A stretch of DNA of 64,000 nt from Epilithonimonas sp042695135 (lineage in GTDB: Bacteria; Bacteroidota; Bacteroidia; Flavobacteriales; Weeksellaceae), in NCBI RefSeq assembly GCF_042695135.1, contig NZ_CP170547.1, positions 1,736,001-1,800,000 on the forward strand, given 5' to 3'. The translations under genes and the position numbers were made by a program. Shown here piece after piece: positions 49,612-58,826 of this stretch (position 1 is the first letter of the stretch; every line of letters starts with the position of its first letter). A model generated the notes under the pieces. The model did not search any database. It worked only from the letters and a program-made list of their open reading frames with translations, and was not told where the DNA came from.

Positions 49612-52600
49612 ATGAAAAAGATCCAGGATATTCTTATTTCTACGCGGACAATGGCTGTTCTATTGCTTGTTTTCGCATTTTCTATGGCTTATGCTACTTT
49701 TCTCGAAAACGATTACGGAACGCCAACTGCCAAAGCACTCATCTACGAAGCCAAATGGTTTGAAGCCATTATGTTTTTGCTGATTCTCAATTTTATTGGA
49801 AATATTGGCAGGTACAGACTTTGGAGAAAAGAAAAATGGTCGGTTTTGGTTTTTCACTTAGCTTTTATTTTAATCTTTATCGGAGGAGCAATCACCCGTT
49901 ATATCAGCTTTGAAGGTACAATGCACATCCGTGAAGGCGAAACCAATAATGAGATCGTAACCGATAAACATTTCTTCAAAATCAAGATCGAGGAAAAAGG
50001 GGAGCAGCAAAATTATCACGACGTTCCTTATCTGATGTCGCCGCTTCACCACGATTTCCAGGCAACTTATGATTTCTTAGGAAAAGAAAAAATCGTTGTC
50101 AAAACTTTGGATTATATTCAGAGAAAAAAAGACAGTCTGGCGGTTGGAGCAGGGAAAGAATATCTGCATCTGGTTTCTACAGGCGATATGGGCGGGCGAC
50201 AAAATATTTATCTGGCAGAAGGCGATGTTCAGAATATCAACGGAACTCTGGTAAGTTATAACAGAACTTCAATTGAAGGCGCGGTAGAATTCCAAAAGAA
50301 AGATGGACAGCTTTACATTAAAACACCAGTCGATGGCGCTTTTATGACAATGGCAACCAAAGCAACCGGAACCACTAAGAAAGATGAGTTCCAGCCTTTG
50401 GCTTTAAGAAGTCTTTATACGATCGATCAATTAAAACTGGTAATTCCGGAAGGAACAAAACAAGGGAAATTGGTACATTACGAAGGTGATAAACAAAAAG
50501 ATAAAGATGTTCCGGACTTATTAAAAGTAGAAGTTGCCGGACCGAAAACAAAACAAATCGTAGATCTTGTGGTAGAAAAAGGAAATCCTAATAATTACAA
50601 GCAAATTCATATTGATGGCTTGGATGTGATGTTGGGATTCGGACCGAAGATTTACTTTACGCAGCCTTTCAGTCTCAAATTAGACAAATTCGTGATGGAA
50701 ACTTATCCGGGAAGTTCTTCGCCATCCGCTTATGAATCTCATATCCAGATTATTGACAACGGAAAACAAACACCGTTCAAGATCTATATGAATCACGTTC
50801 TTAACTACGACGGTTACAGATTCTTCCAGGCAAGTTTTGATCCCGACAGAAAGGGAACTGTTCTTTCTGTAAACCACGATTTCTGGGGAACTAATATTAG
50901 TTATATCGGTTATGCATTTTTATTTATCGGGATGTTTGTGACAATGTTCTGGAAAGGTTCAAGATTCTGGACCCTTAATCAAATGCTGAAAAACGTGAGT
51001 AAGAAAAAAGTAATTTCTGTTCTTTTAGTTCTGTTAAGTTTCGGAATCAATGCTCAGGAAATTGATATGCACGGGAAAGACGGCAGCCACGATGGCCATT
51101 CTCACTCCGAAGCAAAACCAACGTCTCCGAACAGAAATCCTGAGATTCTGGATGCGGATGCAATGGTGAAAAACATTGAAATCAGCAAAGAACACGCAGA
51201 CAAATTCGCTTATCTTTTGGTGCAGAATTATGAAGGCCGAATCGTTCCTTCAAATTCTCAAGCAATTGATATCCTTAGAAAACTAACGAAACACGACAAG
51301 TTTCAGGATCTTGATGCCAACCAATGGTTTTTGGCAGTAACCATCGATCCAATGTTCTGGGCTCAGGTCAACATCATCAAAGTCGGAACCGGCGGAGGCG
51401 ACGAACTGAAAAAGAAAACCAAAGCCAATGATGAAGGTTTTACAAGCTTGATCAAATTATTCCCCGCAGATGCAAACGGTAATCTCCGTTTCGTTTTAGA
51501 AGACGATTATAACACCGCTTTCCGTAAAAAACCAACAGAGCAAACCAAATATGACAAAGAAGTAATCGCTGTCAACGACCGTGTTCAGGTGATGAATGGT
51601 ATTATGTCTTATCAATATTTCCGCACGATTCCGGTGAAAAATGATTCCAATCACACATGGAGTTCTGTAATGACGCCGACGTTTGAAGCGGATGAAAATG
51701 CGCAGGCAGTTTTAGGACCCTATTTGTCAAGTGTTTTAATGGCAACGCAGGGCGGAAGCTGGGCAAAAGCTGATGCTGAACTTAAGAAAGTGGAGGATTA
51801 TCAGCAAAAATGGGGAAAAAATGTTGTTCCTGCTGAAAACAAAGTGAAACTGGAAGTTTTACTGAACAAACTGGATATCAACTTCAAGCTGTTGATTTTC
51901 TACACGATCATCGGCGGATTATTATTGATCTTAGGATTTACGGAATTGTTCAAACCGAGTAAGATTCTTAATAAGATTATCAAAGGAATTATTTATTTTG
52001 GAGCAATCGGGTATATCTTACATTTCTTGGGATTGATCGCCAGATGGTATATTTCCGGTCACGCCCCTTGGAGCAATGGTTATGAAGCGATTATTTTCAT
52101 TTCATGGGTCGGGATTTCCGCAGGATTTATGTTTTATTTTGGATTTACGAAACCTAATTTAGGACAAAGAACACTTTTGGCGACATCTAAATTATTAAAT
52201 GGAAGCACTTCAAATGCCCTGATTCCTGCAGCCGGATTTATGGTAGCAGTGATTATGATGGGATTTGCACACGGCGGAGCAGCTTTGGACCCACAGATCA
52301 CGCCGCTGGTTCCGGTTCTGAAATCTTACTGGCTCATCGTTCACGTAGCGATTATCACATCCAGTTACGGTTTCTTCTCTTTATCAATGTTGATCGCGAT
52401 GATCTCTTTGATTTTCTACATCATTGCCAACAAAGAAACATTCAAAAAACATAATGATACGACTCTGAAAGAGTTAACCATCGTCAGCGAAATGTCCCTT
52501 AATATCGGACTTTTAGCTTTAACGATCGGGAATTTCCTTGGCGGAATTTGGGCGAATGAATCGTGGGGACGTTACTGGAGCTGGGATCCGAAAGAAACAT

Positions 52601-52914
52601 GGGCGTTCATCTCTATTATGGTTTACGCCTTTGTGATCCACATGAGATTGGTTCCGGGACTCAGAGGACGATACACATTCCACGTCGTTACGATGTTCGC
52701 ATTTTGCTCAATGGTGATGACCTATTTTGGGGTGAATTATTACCTGACTGGTCTGCATTCCTACGCAAAAGGAGATCCGGTTCCTGTGCCGCTTTGGGTT
52801 TATATCAGTTTGGCTTATATGATTTTACTGTCAGTTGCTGCCTGGTTCAAGTACAAAAAACTGCATAATGATCTTCATATCAAAAAAGATGAAAGAACAC
52901 AGGTTGAACCATAA
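49612..52914 (+). CDS. ccsBA: Cytochrome c biogenesis protein, ResB-CcsA fusion (system II)
   Basis: 1100 residues. The ResB-like half (~1-455) has N-terminal helices, a large periplasmic domain and a helix at ~430-450. A periplasmic middle segment (~465-750) begins after a signal-like helix and carries a His-rich patch (DMHGKDGSHDGHSHSE). The CcsA half (~760-1090) has about eight helices and the tryptophan-rich heme-handling motif WGRYWSWDPKETWAF near residue 985. System II enzymes move heme outward and join it to apocytochrome CxxCH. Such fusions are typical of Bacteroidota and epsilonproteobacteria. Monocistronic with own promoter and terminator. Confidence 0.93.
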   Translation: MKKIQDILISTRTMAVLLLVFAFSMAYATFLENDYGTPTAKALIYEAKWFEAIMFLLILNFIGNIGRYRLWRKEKWSVLVFHLAFILIFIGGAITRYISFEGTMHIREGETNNEIVTDKHFFKIKIEEKGEQQNYHDVPYLMSPLHHDFQATYDFLGKEKIVVKTLDYIQRKKDSLAVGAGKEYLHLVSTGDMGGRQNIYLAEGDVQNINGTLVSYNRTSIEGAVEFQKKDGQLYIKTPVDGAFMTMATKATGTTKKDEFQPLALRSLYTIDQLKLVIPEGTKQGKLVHYEGDKQKDKDVPDLLKVEVAGPKTKQIVDLVVEKGNPNNYKQIHIDGLDVMLGFGPKIYFTQPFSLKLDKFVMETYPGSSSPSAYESHIQIIDNGKQTPFKIYMNHVLNYDGYRFFQASFDPDRKGTVLSVNHDFWGTNISYIGYAFLFIGMFVTMFWKGSRFWTLNQMLKNVSKKKVISVLLVLLSFGINAQEIDMHGKDGSHDGHSHSEAKPTSPNRNPEILDADAMVKNIEISKEHADKFAYLLVQNYEGRIVPSNSQAIDILRKLTKHDKFQDLDANQWFLAVTIDPMFWAQVNIIKVGTGGGDELKKKTKANDEGFTSLIKLFPADANGNLRFVLEDDYNTAFRKKPTEQTKYDKEVIAVNDRVQVMNGIMSYQYFRTIPVKNDSNHTWSSVMTPTFEADENAQAVLGPYLSSVLMATQGGSWAKADAELKKVEDYQQKWGKNVVPAENKVKLEVLLNKLDINFKLLIFYTIIGGLLLILGFTELFKPSKILNKIIKGIIYFGAIGYILHFLGLIARWYISGHAPWSNGYEAIIFISWVGISAGFMFYFGFTKPNLGQRTLLATSKLLNGSTSNALIPAAGFMVAVIMMGFAHGGAALDPQITPLVPVLKSYWLIVHVAIITSSYGFFSLSMLIAMISLIFYIIANKETFKKHNDTTLKELTIVSEMSLNIGLLALTIGNFLGGIWANESWGRYWSWDPKETWAFISIMVYAFVIHMRLVPGLRGRYTFHVVTMFAFCSMVMTYFGVNYYLTGLHSYAKGDPVPVPLWVYISLAYMILLSVAAWFKYKKLHNDLHIKKDERTQVEP

Positions 52915-52933
52915 CGTTTAATCTCTAATAAAT

Positions 52934-52971
52934 AAAAAGATCAGTCTGGATTTTCAGGCTGATCTTTTTAT
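52934..52971 (+). terminator. Intrinsic terminator of the CcsBA gene
   Basis: AAAAAGATCAG and CTGATCTTTTT pair, extended inward by TCTG/CAGG with imperfect pairing; T tract on the coding strand. Confidence 0.85.
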
Positions 52972-53117
52972 TACAAATATGTTAGCTTCAATAAACTTTA
53001 ATATAATTTCTAGTCAGAATAAGAATTTTCGAAAAACACCGAAAGGGGTAGGTTGGGTAAGTTGAGCTTTGTAGTTATGACCTTTAATTAAGCTCAATTA
53101 ACTGACAAAAATACAGT

Positions 53118-53327
53118 TGACGGTTATAATATTTACATTGACTGTACTATTTCTGACACTGACTTTGTCAAATCCATAACTGACTTTATCAAATCCATCA
53201 TTGATTATGCCGAATCCATCATTAGTTATGCCAAATCTATCAGTTGATTTTGCAATTCCATTGTTGACTTTGCTAAATCCATCATTGGTTATGCAGAATC
53301 CATTAATGACTTTACTTAAGTTAATTA
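53118..53327. repeat. Array C: ten units at a 21-bp period
   Basis: Units start at 53118, 53139, 53160, 53181, 53202, 53223, 53245, 53265, 53286 and 53307; all steps are 21 bp except a compensating 22/20 pair around unit 7. The best core is TGACTTTGTCAAATCCATaa with variants TGATTATGCCGAATCCAT and TGGTTATGCAGAATCCAT. The first two units are weak. It lies between the 3' ends of convergent CcsBA and phosphatase genes; the rest of the 52972-53379 gap has no gene. Confidence 0.88.
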
Positions 53328-53379
53328 TGAATTTTGAAGTTTAATCTTGCAATCAACTTAAACTGAATAATAGCCAAAC

Positions 53380-54243
53380 CTATTTCAAAAACTTCCGAAT
53401 ATAAACCTCTCTCTGCTCTTCCGAAATTCCCAAAACCTGATAAATATAATTATCCATCGATCCATACTTTTTATCAATCTCATCAAAAGCAGCCTGCAGA
53501 TATGGGCGTTCTATCCAGCTGGTTTTTTCTAATACGCCAATATCAAGTTTAGGATAAACAAAATGAAGATCATTAGCCAGATTCAGCCTTTGATCAATGA
53601 CTTTTTTCCGAAGGTCATTTGACAAAAGATACTCTTCAAAAATAACATCGTTATCGAATTTCAAAATTTTCAGAATCAAGGCTGTGATCATCCCCGTTCT
53701 GTCTTTTCCCGCCGTACAATGGTAGAGTACAGGCTGTTCGGAATCCAGAATTTCTGAAACGATTTTCTTAATAACTTCCGGGTTTTCCGAAACATAATCC
53801 GTATAGAATCTCAGCATTCTCTTATCTGCATCGCTTTTACTTATTTTTCCTTTAAGAGCAAGTTTTCTGGCATTTGCCATCTCATCACTTTTATCTTCAA
53901 AAGCCGGATAGTTTTCGTAAGTAATATCACCCGGTAAATGATCATTGGCTTTTGCAACTTCCTGCTTCGTTCTCAGATCAATCACTTTTTTGATTTTAAG
54001 ACTTTCAAACTCGTCAAAAGACCTTGATTTTAATTGATGAAGATTTGCACTTCTGTAGATCAGACTGTCTTTCAATATTTTCCCTTCAGAGTTCCTAATT
54101 CCGCCAAGAAATCTAAAGTTATTTACTTTATTAATCTCAATGTGATTTTTAGTTGTTAAATCAGAAAATTCCGGTTGAGAAGTAACGTGGGTTTTACAGG
54201 AAACAGCGATTAAACAGATTATTAAAACTTGAAAATACTTCAT
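53380..54243 (-). CDS. Dual-specificity/tyrosine phosphatase-like lipoprotein
   Basis: 287 residues from the ATG at 54243. Residues 1-15 are a lipoprotein signal (FQVLIICLIAVSC). The phosphatase loop HCTAGKDRTGMITALILK (Cx5R) lies near residue 192; the family's NFRFLGGIRNSEGKILKDSL, IYRSANLHQL and KIKKVIDLRTKQEVAK stretches match the PF13350-type tyrosine phosphatases, known from secreted MptpB-like enzymes. Being lipid-anchored, it likely acts outside the cytoplasm on phospholipid or phosphoester substrates. The upstream ATG at 54264 overlaps the -7 element and is rejected. Confidence 0.88.
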   Translation of the reverse strand: MKYFQVLIICLIAVSCKTHVTSQPEFSDLTTKNHIEINKVNNFRFLGGIRNSEGKILKDSLIYRSANLHQLKSRSFDEFESLKIKKVIDLRTKQEVAKANDHLPGDITYENYPAFEDKSDEMANARKLALKGKISKSDADKRMLRFYTDYVSENPEVIKKIVSEILDSEQPVLYHCTAGKDRTGMITALILKILKFDNDVIFEEYLLSNDLRKKVIDQRLNLANDLHFVYPKLDIGVLEKTSWIERPYLQAAFDEIDKKYGSMDNYIYQVLGISEEQREVYIRKFLK

Positions 54244-54261
54244 GAGAGTAAAACGGTTTCT

Positions 54262-54269
54262 CAAAGCTA
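54262..54269 (-). promoter_or_regulatory. -7 promoter element of the phosphatase lipoprotein gene
   Basis: TAGCTTTG on the minus strand matches TAnnTTTG and fixes the start at 54243. Confidence 0.5.
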
Positions 54270-54314
54270 AATATTTTATAGCTAATATTCTTCTTACTTG
54301 GAGAAAATAAGCTT

Positions 54315-56666
54315 CTACAGTCGGTTTTGTTCATCTGTTTTTTTGCCTGCTTTTGCTTCTTTCACTTTCTGATTTCCAAAATAATATTTAAGATTGATCA
54401 TAACATACTGCGTGTCCCGGTAATCCTTAAAATATTGATTTTGGTCTGCGTAATTTGTAGAAATAGTATTCTTATTGGTTTTGAAAATATCATTGAAAAC
54501 CAATCCTGCTTCCAGACGTTTACTGAACATTTTTTTATTCAGAATGATATTGGTATTCTGCGAAGAACTGATATCAAAAGAACCTTGTATGGTTTTAGAA
54601 TTATAAACGTAACTCAAATTCAGATCCCAGGTTTTTGCTTTATCCAGAGTGATTTGCGTGGAAATATTAGCATTATAAAAGAAAACATCATTCTTATAAA
54701 GTATCTGATCCGTTCCGATGAAATAATTCTCCTGATATTCTCCCATTGCAAAAATGTTCAGTTTCCACAGTGGCGTTATTTCAAAACTTTTTGAGACGTT
54801 AGCGCCCATATTTTTTCCGTGATCGATATTGGTGAAATTATAAACAGTCTCAAAAGTCTCCGGATTCTGAACAGAGATCTCCATCGAAGGTGTTTTTATG
54901 TAGCTGAAATATGTTTCGAAGTTCCAGTTTTTAATGGTGTATGTCAAACTCAGATTATGAATGATTGTTGATTTCAGATAAGCATCGCCCTGGAAATAAG
55001 AATATAGGTTGTAGTAGGATTTGGACGGATTCAGGAAATCGTAATTGGGTCTGTCGATCCTTTTTCCGTAAGAAAATCCCAGCTGCTGATCATCATTAAT
55101 ATTGTACATCGCATAAAATGTAGGGAAAAGCGAAGTTTTGTTCGTGTTGTTTTCTACGGTTGGATTGTTGGATTTTGTATTAATGACAGTTGTTTCCGAA
55201 CGTAACCCGGCTTTCACTTCCCATTTTTTCCATTTGTATTCAGAAGAGATATAAGCGGCAAAAATATTTTCCTTGTAATCAAATACATTGCTTTTCGAAG
55301 GGTTTAAAATTAAGGATTCAGTTGTTCCGTCGAAGAACTTCAGGTCGTTTTTATTATTTACGAAACTGTACTTGGCTCCACTTTCCAGTGTGAATTTTTC
55401 TTTTGATAACCGATAATCCAATTGTGAAGAATAAAGCGAGATATTCTGAATATTGTTGCTGCCAAAGCGATTGTAATTTTCCGGCTGACCGGCAAAATTA
55501 AGCTGCGTTCCGATATCCTGATTTTCCTTATATTTTTTGGTGCTGAAGTTATTGGTCCACGTCAAATTATTCTCTCCAAATTTTTTATCATAAACCAAAT
55601 AAGCATTGAAACTATTATCAAACTGATTTTTCTGATTGGATGTTAAATAATTGGACTGTATTGTATTGTTTTCTGTATTGTAAATATTGGTTGGAACCTT
55701 GTAATGTCCGTTATTATCCGGCGCATTATAACCATCAAAACCAAACTGAACGGTTGACAGACTATCCAGGCTGTATTGTCCTGCAAAATTATAAATATGC
55801 TGTTCGTGGGCGTGGGTTTTCCTGGTCATATTGCTTTCCCAGCGGGTTTTGTCTTTCTCAAATGTTACTACATCAAAGTTTTTCCGGACATAATCGCCGG
55901 TTACAAAATTGTAATTTCCGCTCAATTGCCACTTCCCTGAGTTATAGGACTGCGACGTTCCAATCATTCCTTTGGCATAGATCGACTGATGATATCTCGT
56001 GGAAATCCTTCCTTTGTAGCCGGAAAGTATGTTTTGTTTCATTTTAATATTAATAATGGCGCTTCCTTGTGCATCATATTTCGCAGGTGGATTAGTGATG
56101 ACTTCTACGGACGAAATGTTGCTTCCATCGGTATTTTCAAGGAGTTGTTTCAGTTGTTCCTGAGTCATCAAGGTTTTTTTATCATTAATGGTCACGATGA
56201 TCTGTGAATTCCCGCGGACACTCAATTCTTCATTTTTAACTAAGACATTTGGTGTGCTTTTCAGGATGTCCCATGCATTCAGATTTTGGAGCGGCGTTTT
56301 ATCAATATTAAATTCCAGACGGTCTATTTTTCTCTTTAACAAAGGTTTATTCGCTTTGATTGTTACAGTTTCTATGGTGTTCAAACTGTCTTTTTTAAGG
56401 ATAATATTCAGTGACAATTCACTTTCCTCCAACGTAATTTCATAATCCCGGTAGCCGGATTTTTTTACAGATAATGAAACCGGAAAGGTCGTAATTCCTT
56501 CGATACTAAAATCTCCCTTCTCATCAGAATAGAAATTTTTATTTTCATTAATCTGAATGAGGCTTCCGGAAACAGGTTCCTGTTTTTCATTTTCGATATG
56601 TCCTTTGATGGTCTGGCTCCAAATCAGAATTGGGAATATGAGTAAAATTGTCGTGTATAGTTTCAT
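54315..56666 (-). CDS. TonB-receptor-like outer-membrane barrel with N-terminal carboxypeptidase-regulatory domain
   Basis: 783 residues. Signal peptide 1-17 (ILLIFPILIWSQ), a CarboxypepD-reg-like Ig domain at ~18-95 (IKGHIENEKQEPVSGSLIQI, GDFSIEGITTFPVSLSVKKS), a plug-like domain ~105-210 (ETVTIKANKPLLKRKIDRLE, NAWDILKSTPNVLV, EVITNPPAKYDAQGSAIINI) and a long barrel (GFSYGKRIDRPNYDFLNPSK). It belongs to the 'outer membrane beta-barrel' group next to TonB receptors, in which plug loops are simplified. Divergent from a two-component system and upstream of the phosphatase lipoprotein on the same strand; the cluster may sense and respond to an envelope signal. Substrate unknown. Confidence 0.87.
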   Translation of the reverse strand: MKLYTTILLIFPILIWSQTIKGHIENEKQEPVSGSLIQINENKNFYSDEKGDFSIEGITTFPVSLSVKKSGYRDYEITLEESELSLNIILKKDSLNTIETVTIKANKPLLKRKIDRLEFNIDKTPLQNLNAWDILKSTPNVLVKNEELSVRGNSQIIVTINDKKTLMTQEQLKQLLENTDGSNISSVEVITNPPAKYDAQGSAIINIKMKQNILSGYKGRISTRYHQSIYAKGMIGTSQSYNSGKWQLSGNYNFVTGDYVRKNFDVVTFEKDKTRWESNMTRKTHAHEQHIYNFAGQYSLDSLSTVQFGFDGYNAPDNNGHYKVPTNIYNTENNTIQSNYLTSNQKNQFDNSFNAYLVYDKKFGENNLTWTNNFSTKKYKENQDIGTQLNFAGQPENYNRFGSNNIQNISLYSSQLDYRLSKEKFTLESGAKYSFVNNKNDLKFFDGTTESLILNPSKSNVFDYKENIFAAYISSEYKWKKWEVKAGLRSETTVINTKSNNPTVENNTNKTSLFPTFYAMYNINDDQQLGFSYGKRIDRPNYDFLNPSKSYYNLYSYFQGDAYLKSTIIHNLSLTYTIKNWNFETYFSYIKTPSMEISVQNPETFETVYNFTNIDHGKNMGANVSKSFEITPLWKLNIFAMGEYQENYFIGTDQILYKNDVFFYNANISTQITLDKAKTWDLNLSYVYNSKTIQGSFDISSSQNTNIILNKKMFSKRLEAGLVFNDIFKTNKNTISTNYADQNQYFKDYRDTQYVMINLKYYFGNQKVKEAKAGKKTDEQNRL

Positions 56667-56765
56667 TTCAAATAATTTTCTCCAAAATTGAGACAGTTTG
56701 CAGCTTAGTTTTGTTAATGAAGGGTTAATGGACGGTTAATGGTGATTTAGAAAGAAATTAGATTG

Positions 56766-56773
56766 TATTTTTG
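56766..56773 (+). promoter_or_regulatory. -7 promoter element of the sensor kinase operon
   Basis: TATTTTTG (TAnnTTTG), ending 4 bases before the ATG at 56778, which implies a leaderless mRNA. Confidence 0.5.
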
Positions 56774-56777
56774 AAAC

Positions 56778-58079
56778 ATGAATCGGAAGAAAAACATAAC
56801 GGTCATTTTGTTCACCTTCAGCCTGATAGTTCTGGTTGTGTTACAGACATATTATATTTACAACTCTTATCGATTGGAGGAAAAGGACCTGAACCGTCAG
56901 GCAAGAATGATTGCCGACAAAGTGATGGATCAAATGGAGAAATATGAGACGGATTCCCACGATGAGAAGCTGATTGGTGATTTTGAACGGATCAAGAAAG
57001 GCATAAAAATCCAGAAGGAGAAGATCATTTTTCCGGAAAAAGTATATCCCTCCGAAGCTTTATACAGCGAGAAAATGGAAAAGTTATTGAAGGAAAATGT
57101 CAAAGATTCCGGTTTTGAAATTGCTATGAAAAATGAGATCTACTCAGTTTTTGATGAAGTGCAGCGTAAAGAACTACTTCCGAAACACAGATCGATCATT
57201 TTATTCCAGACTGCCAAAAAAATCACGAAACCTAATCTCATCAATGAAAGCAAATGGTCCAGCCACCAATCCAAAGAAAATACAGATATTAATCTTAATG
57301 AAAAATATTTTTACAAAATCCAGTCAAAATCAAATTATCAACTGCTGAATATCGAGTTTCTGATATTTAAAAAAATAATCCCGCTCATTATCATCAGTTT
57401 ACTGATTGTCGTTTTGATTGTTTATTTGTTTTGGAACAGTGTTAAGAATCTCAATCGACAGGAAAAGAAAATATCGCAGCTTCACACAACAATTGATTCC
57501 ATTGCACACGAACTGAACACACCAATTACGACTTTGAAATTTTCCATCGTACAAACTTCGGATTCGGAGACAAAAACTTTGCTGGAACGTCAAATTAAAC
57601 GGTTAGAGAATATTGTAAAATCCATTCATCATTCGGATTCCGAAGATATTTTGATTAACAAAAATGAAATTGCAAATTACTTTTCAGACCTTCAGAAAAC
57701 GTATAGTCAAATCAATTTTAATATTAATCTGGATCTGTCTGAAAATAGAATTCTTCGTCAAAATGATTTTAAACAGATAATGGATAATCTGATCGATAAT
57801 TCAGTAAAATACGGAGCAGAAAACCTAAATATTTCACTCGATAATAATTTCGAAATGGAAATTTCTGATGATGGCATTGGAATTCCGAAAGAGGATCAGA
57901 AACATATTTTTGACAAATATTACAGAGTTGAGAGATCCGAAAATATGAATATTAATGGTTTGGGAGTCGGACTCTATCTGGTCAAAACTATAATTGATAA
58001 GTACAAAGGAAAGATTTCCGTAAAATCCAATTTCGGAAAAGGTGTAACTTTTAAAATCCAGATTCCGAATGAAAACTAA
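56778..58079 (+). CDS. Sensor histidine kinase
   Basis: 433 residues. Membrane helices at ~8-28 (ITVILFTFSLIVLVVLQTYY) and ~196-216 (IIPLIIISLLIVVLIVYLFW) bracket a periplasmic domain of ~165 residues without known motifs. Phosphoacceptor His244 in IDSIAHELNTPITTLKF; ATPase boxes N (QIMDNLIDNSVKYG), G1 (EISDDGIGIPKEDQKHIFDK) and G2 (NGLGVGLYLVKTI). Pairs with the response regulator whose gene overlaps its end by 11 bases. Divergent from the outer-membrane barrel gene, a likely regulatory target. Confidence 0.93.
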   Translation: MNRKKNITVILFTFSLIVLVVLQTYYIYNSYRLEEKDLNRQARMIADKVMDQMEKYETDSHDEKLIGDFERIKKGIKIQKEKIIFPEKVYPSEALYSEKMEKLLKENVKDSGFEIAMKNEIYSVFDEVQRKELLPKHRSIILFQTAKKITKPNLINESKWSSHQSKENTDINLNEKYFYKIQSKSNYQLLNIEFLIFKKIIPLIIISLLIVVLIVYLFWNSVKNLNRQEKKISQLHTTIDSIAHELNTPITTLKFSIVQTSDSETKTLLERQIKRLENIVKSIHHSDSEDILINKNEIANYFSDLQKTYSQINFNINLDLSENRILRQNDFKQIMDNLIDNSVKYGAENLNISLDNNFEMEISDDGIGIPKEDQKHIFDKYYRVERSENMNINGLGVGLYLVKTIIDKYKGKISVKSNFGKGVTFKIQIPNEN

Positions 58080-58746
58080 AATCCTTTTGGTAGAAGATGA
58101 TCCGGACTTGGGAATGGTTCTGAAACAGTATCTGGAATTCTCAGATTTTGAAGTAATGTGGATTTCGAATCCGAACGAAATTTTGAATAATAAAGAGATC
58201 GTAAAAGATCATCAATTGGCAATTCTGGATGTTATGCTTCCTGTAATGGATGGGTTTGTGCTGTCTAAAGAAATAAGGAAAACATCTGACATTCCGTTTC
58301 TTTTTTTAACAGCGAAAGGGCAGAGTATTGATAAGATTTTAGGCCTGAAACTGGGCGCAGATGATTACATTACCAAACCGTGTGAGCCGGAGGAATTGAT
58401 TTTAAGGATCAGAAACATCCTCAAAAGACAGCAGAATTCGATAAAGGCTGTTATCAAAATTGGTCATTATTCCTTCATTCCAACACAGTTTCAGCTGAAA
58501 TTTGAAAATGAAACTTTTCAGTTGACCGAGAAAGAATCTGAGTTGTTGCTTTTGCTTTCTGATAACAATCACAAGATCATTAACAGAAAAGAAATATTGG
58601 AAAATCTCTGGGGCGAAAACGATTATTTCCTTGGAAGAAGCCTGGATGTTTTTATGACAAGACTTAGGAAATATCTGCAAAAAGACAGCAGGATAAAATT
58701 TGAATCCGTTCGCGGAATCGGATTTAAGGTCGAATATCCGAACTGA
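58069..58746 (+). CDS. OmpR/PhoB-family response regulator
   Basis: 225 residues. Receiver domain 1-~118 with acidic pocket LLVEDDPDLG, phosphoacceptor Asp54 (LAILDVMLPVMDGF) and conserved Lys in FLFLTAKGQS; winged-helix DNA-binding domain ~130-225 (FQLTEKESELLLLLSDNNHK, RSLDVFMTRLRKYLQKDSRI, VRGIGFKVEYPN). The overlap with the kinase gene indicates a dedicated pair. Confidence 0.95.
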   Translation: MKTKILLVEDDPDLGMVLKQYLEFSDFEVMWISNPNEILNNKEIVKDHQLAILDVMLPVMDGFVLSKEIRKTSDIPFLFLTAKGQSIDKILGLKLGADDYITKPCEPEELILRIRNILKRQQNSIKAVIKIGHYSFIPTQFQLKFENETFQLTEKESELLLLLSDNNHKIINRKEILENLWGENDYFLGRSLDVFMTRLRKYLQKDSRIKFESVRGIGFKVEYPN

Positions 58747-58774
58747 AAAAGAGCTTATAAACTAGTTTAATGAA

Positions 58775-58804
58775 AAATTCCCGCTTATTTCTAAACGGGA
58801 ATTT
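58775..58804. terminator. Hairpin between the convergent response regulator and PNGase F-like genes
   Basis: AAATTCCCG (58775-58783) and CGGGAATTT (58796-58804), perfect 9-bp complements; no long T tract, so termination strength is uncertain. Confidence 0.6.
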
Positions 58805-58826
58805 GAATTATCATAAATAAAAAATC

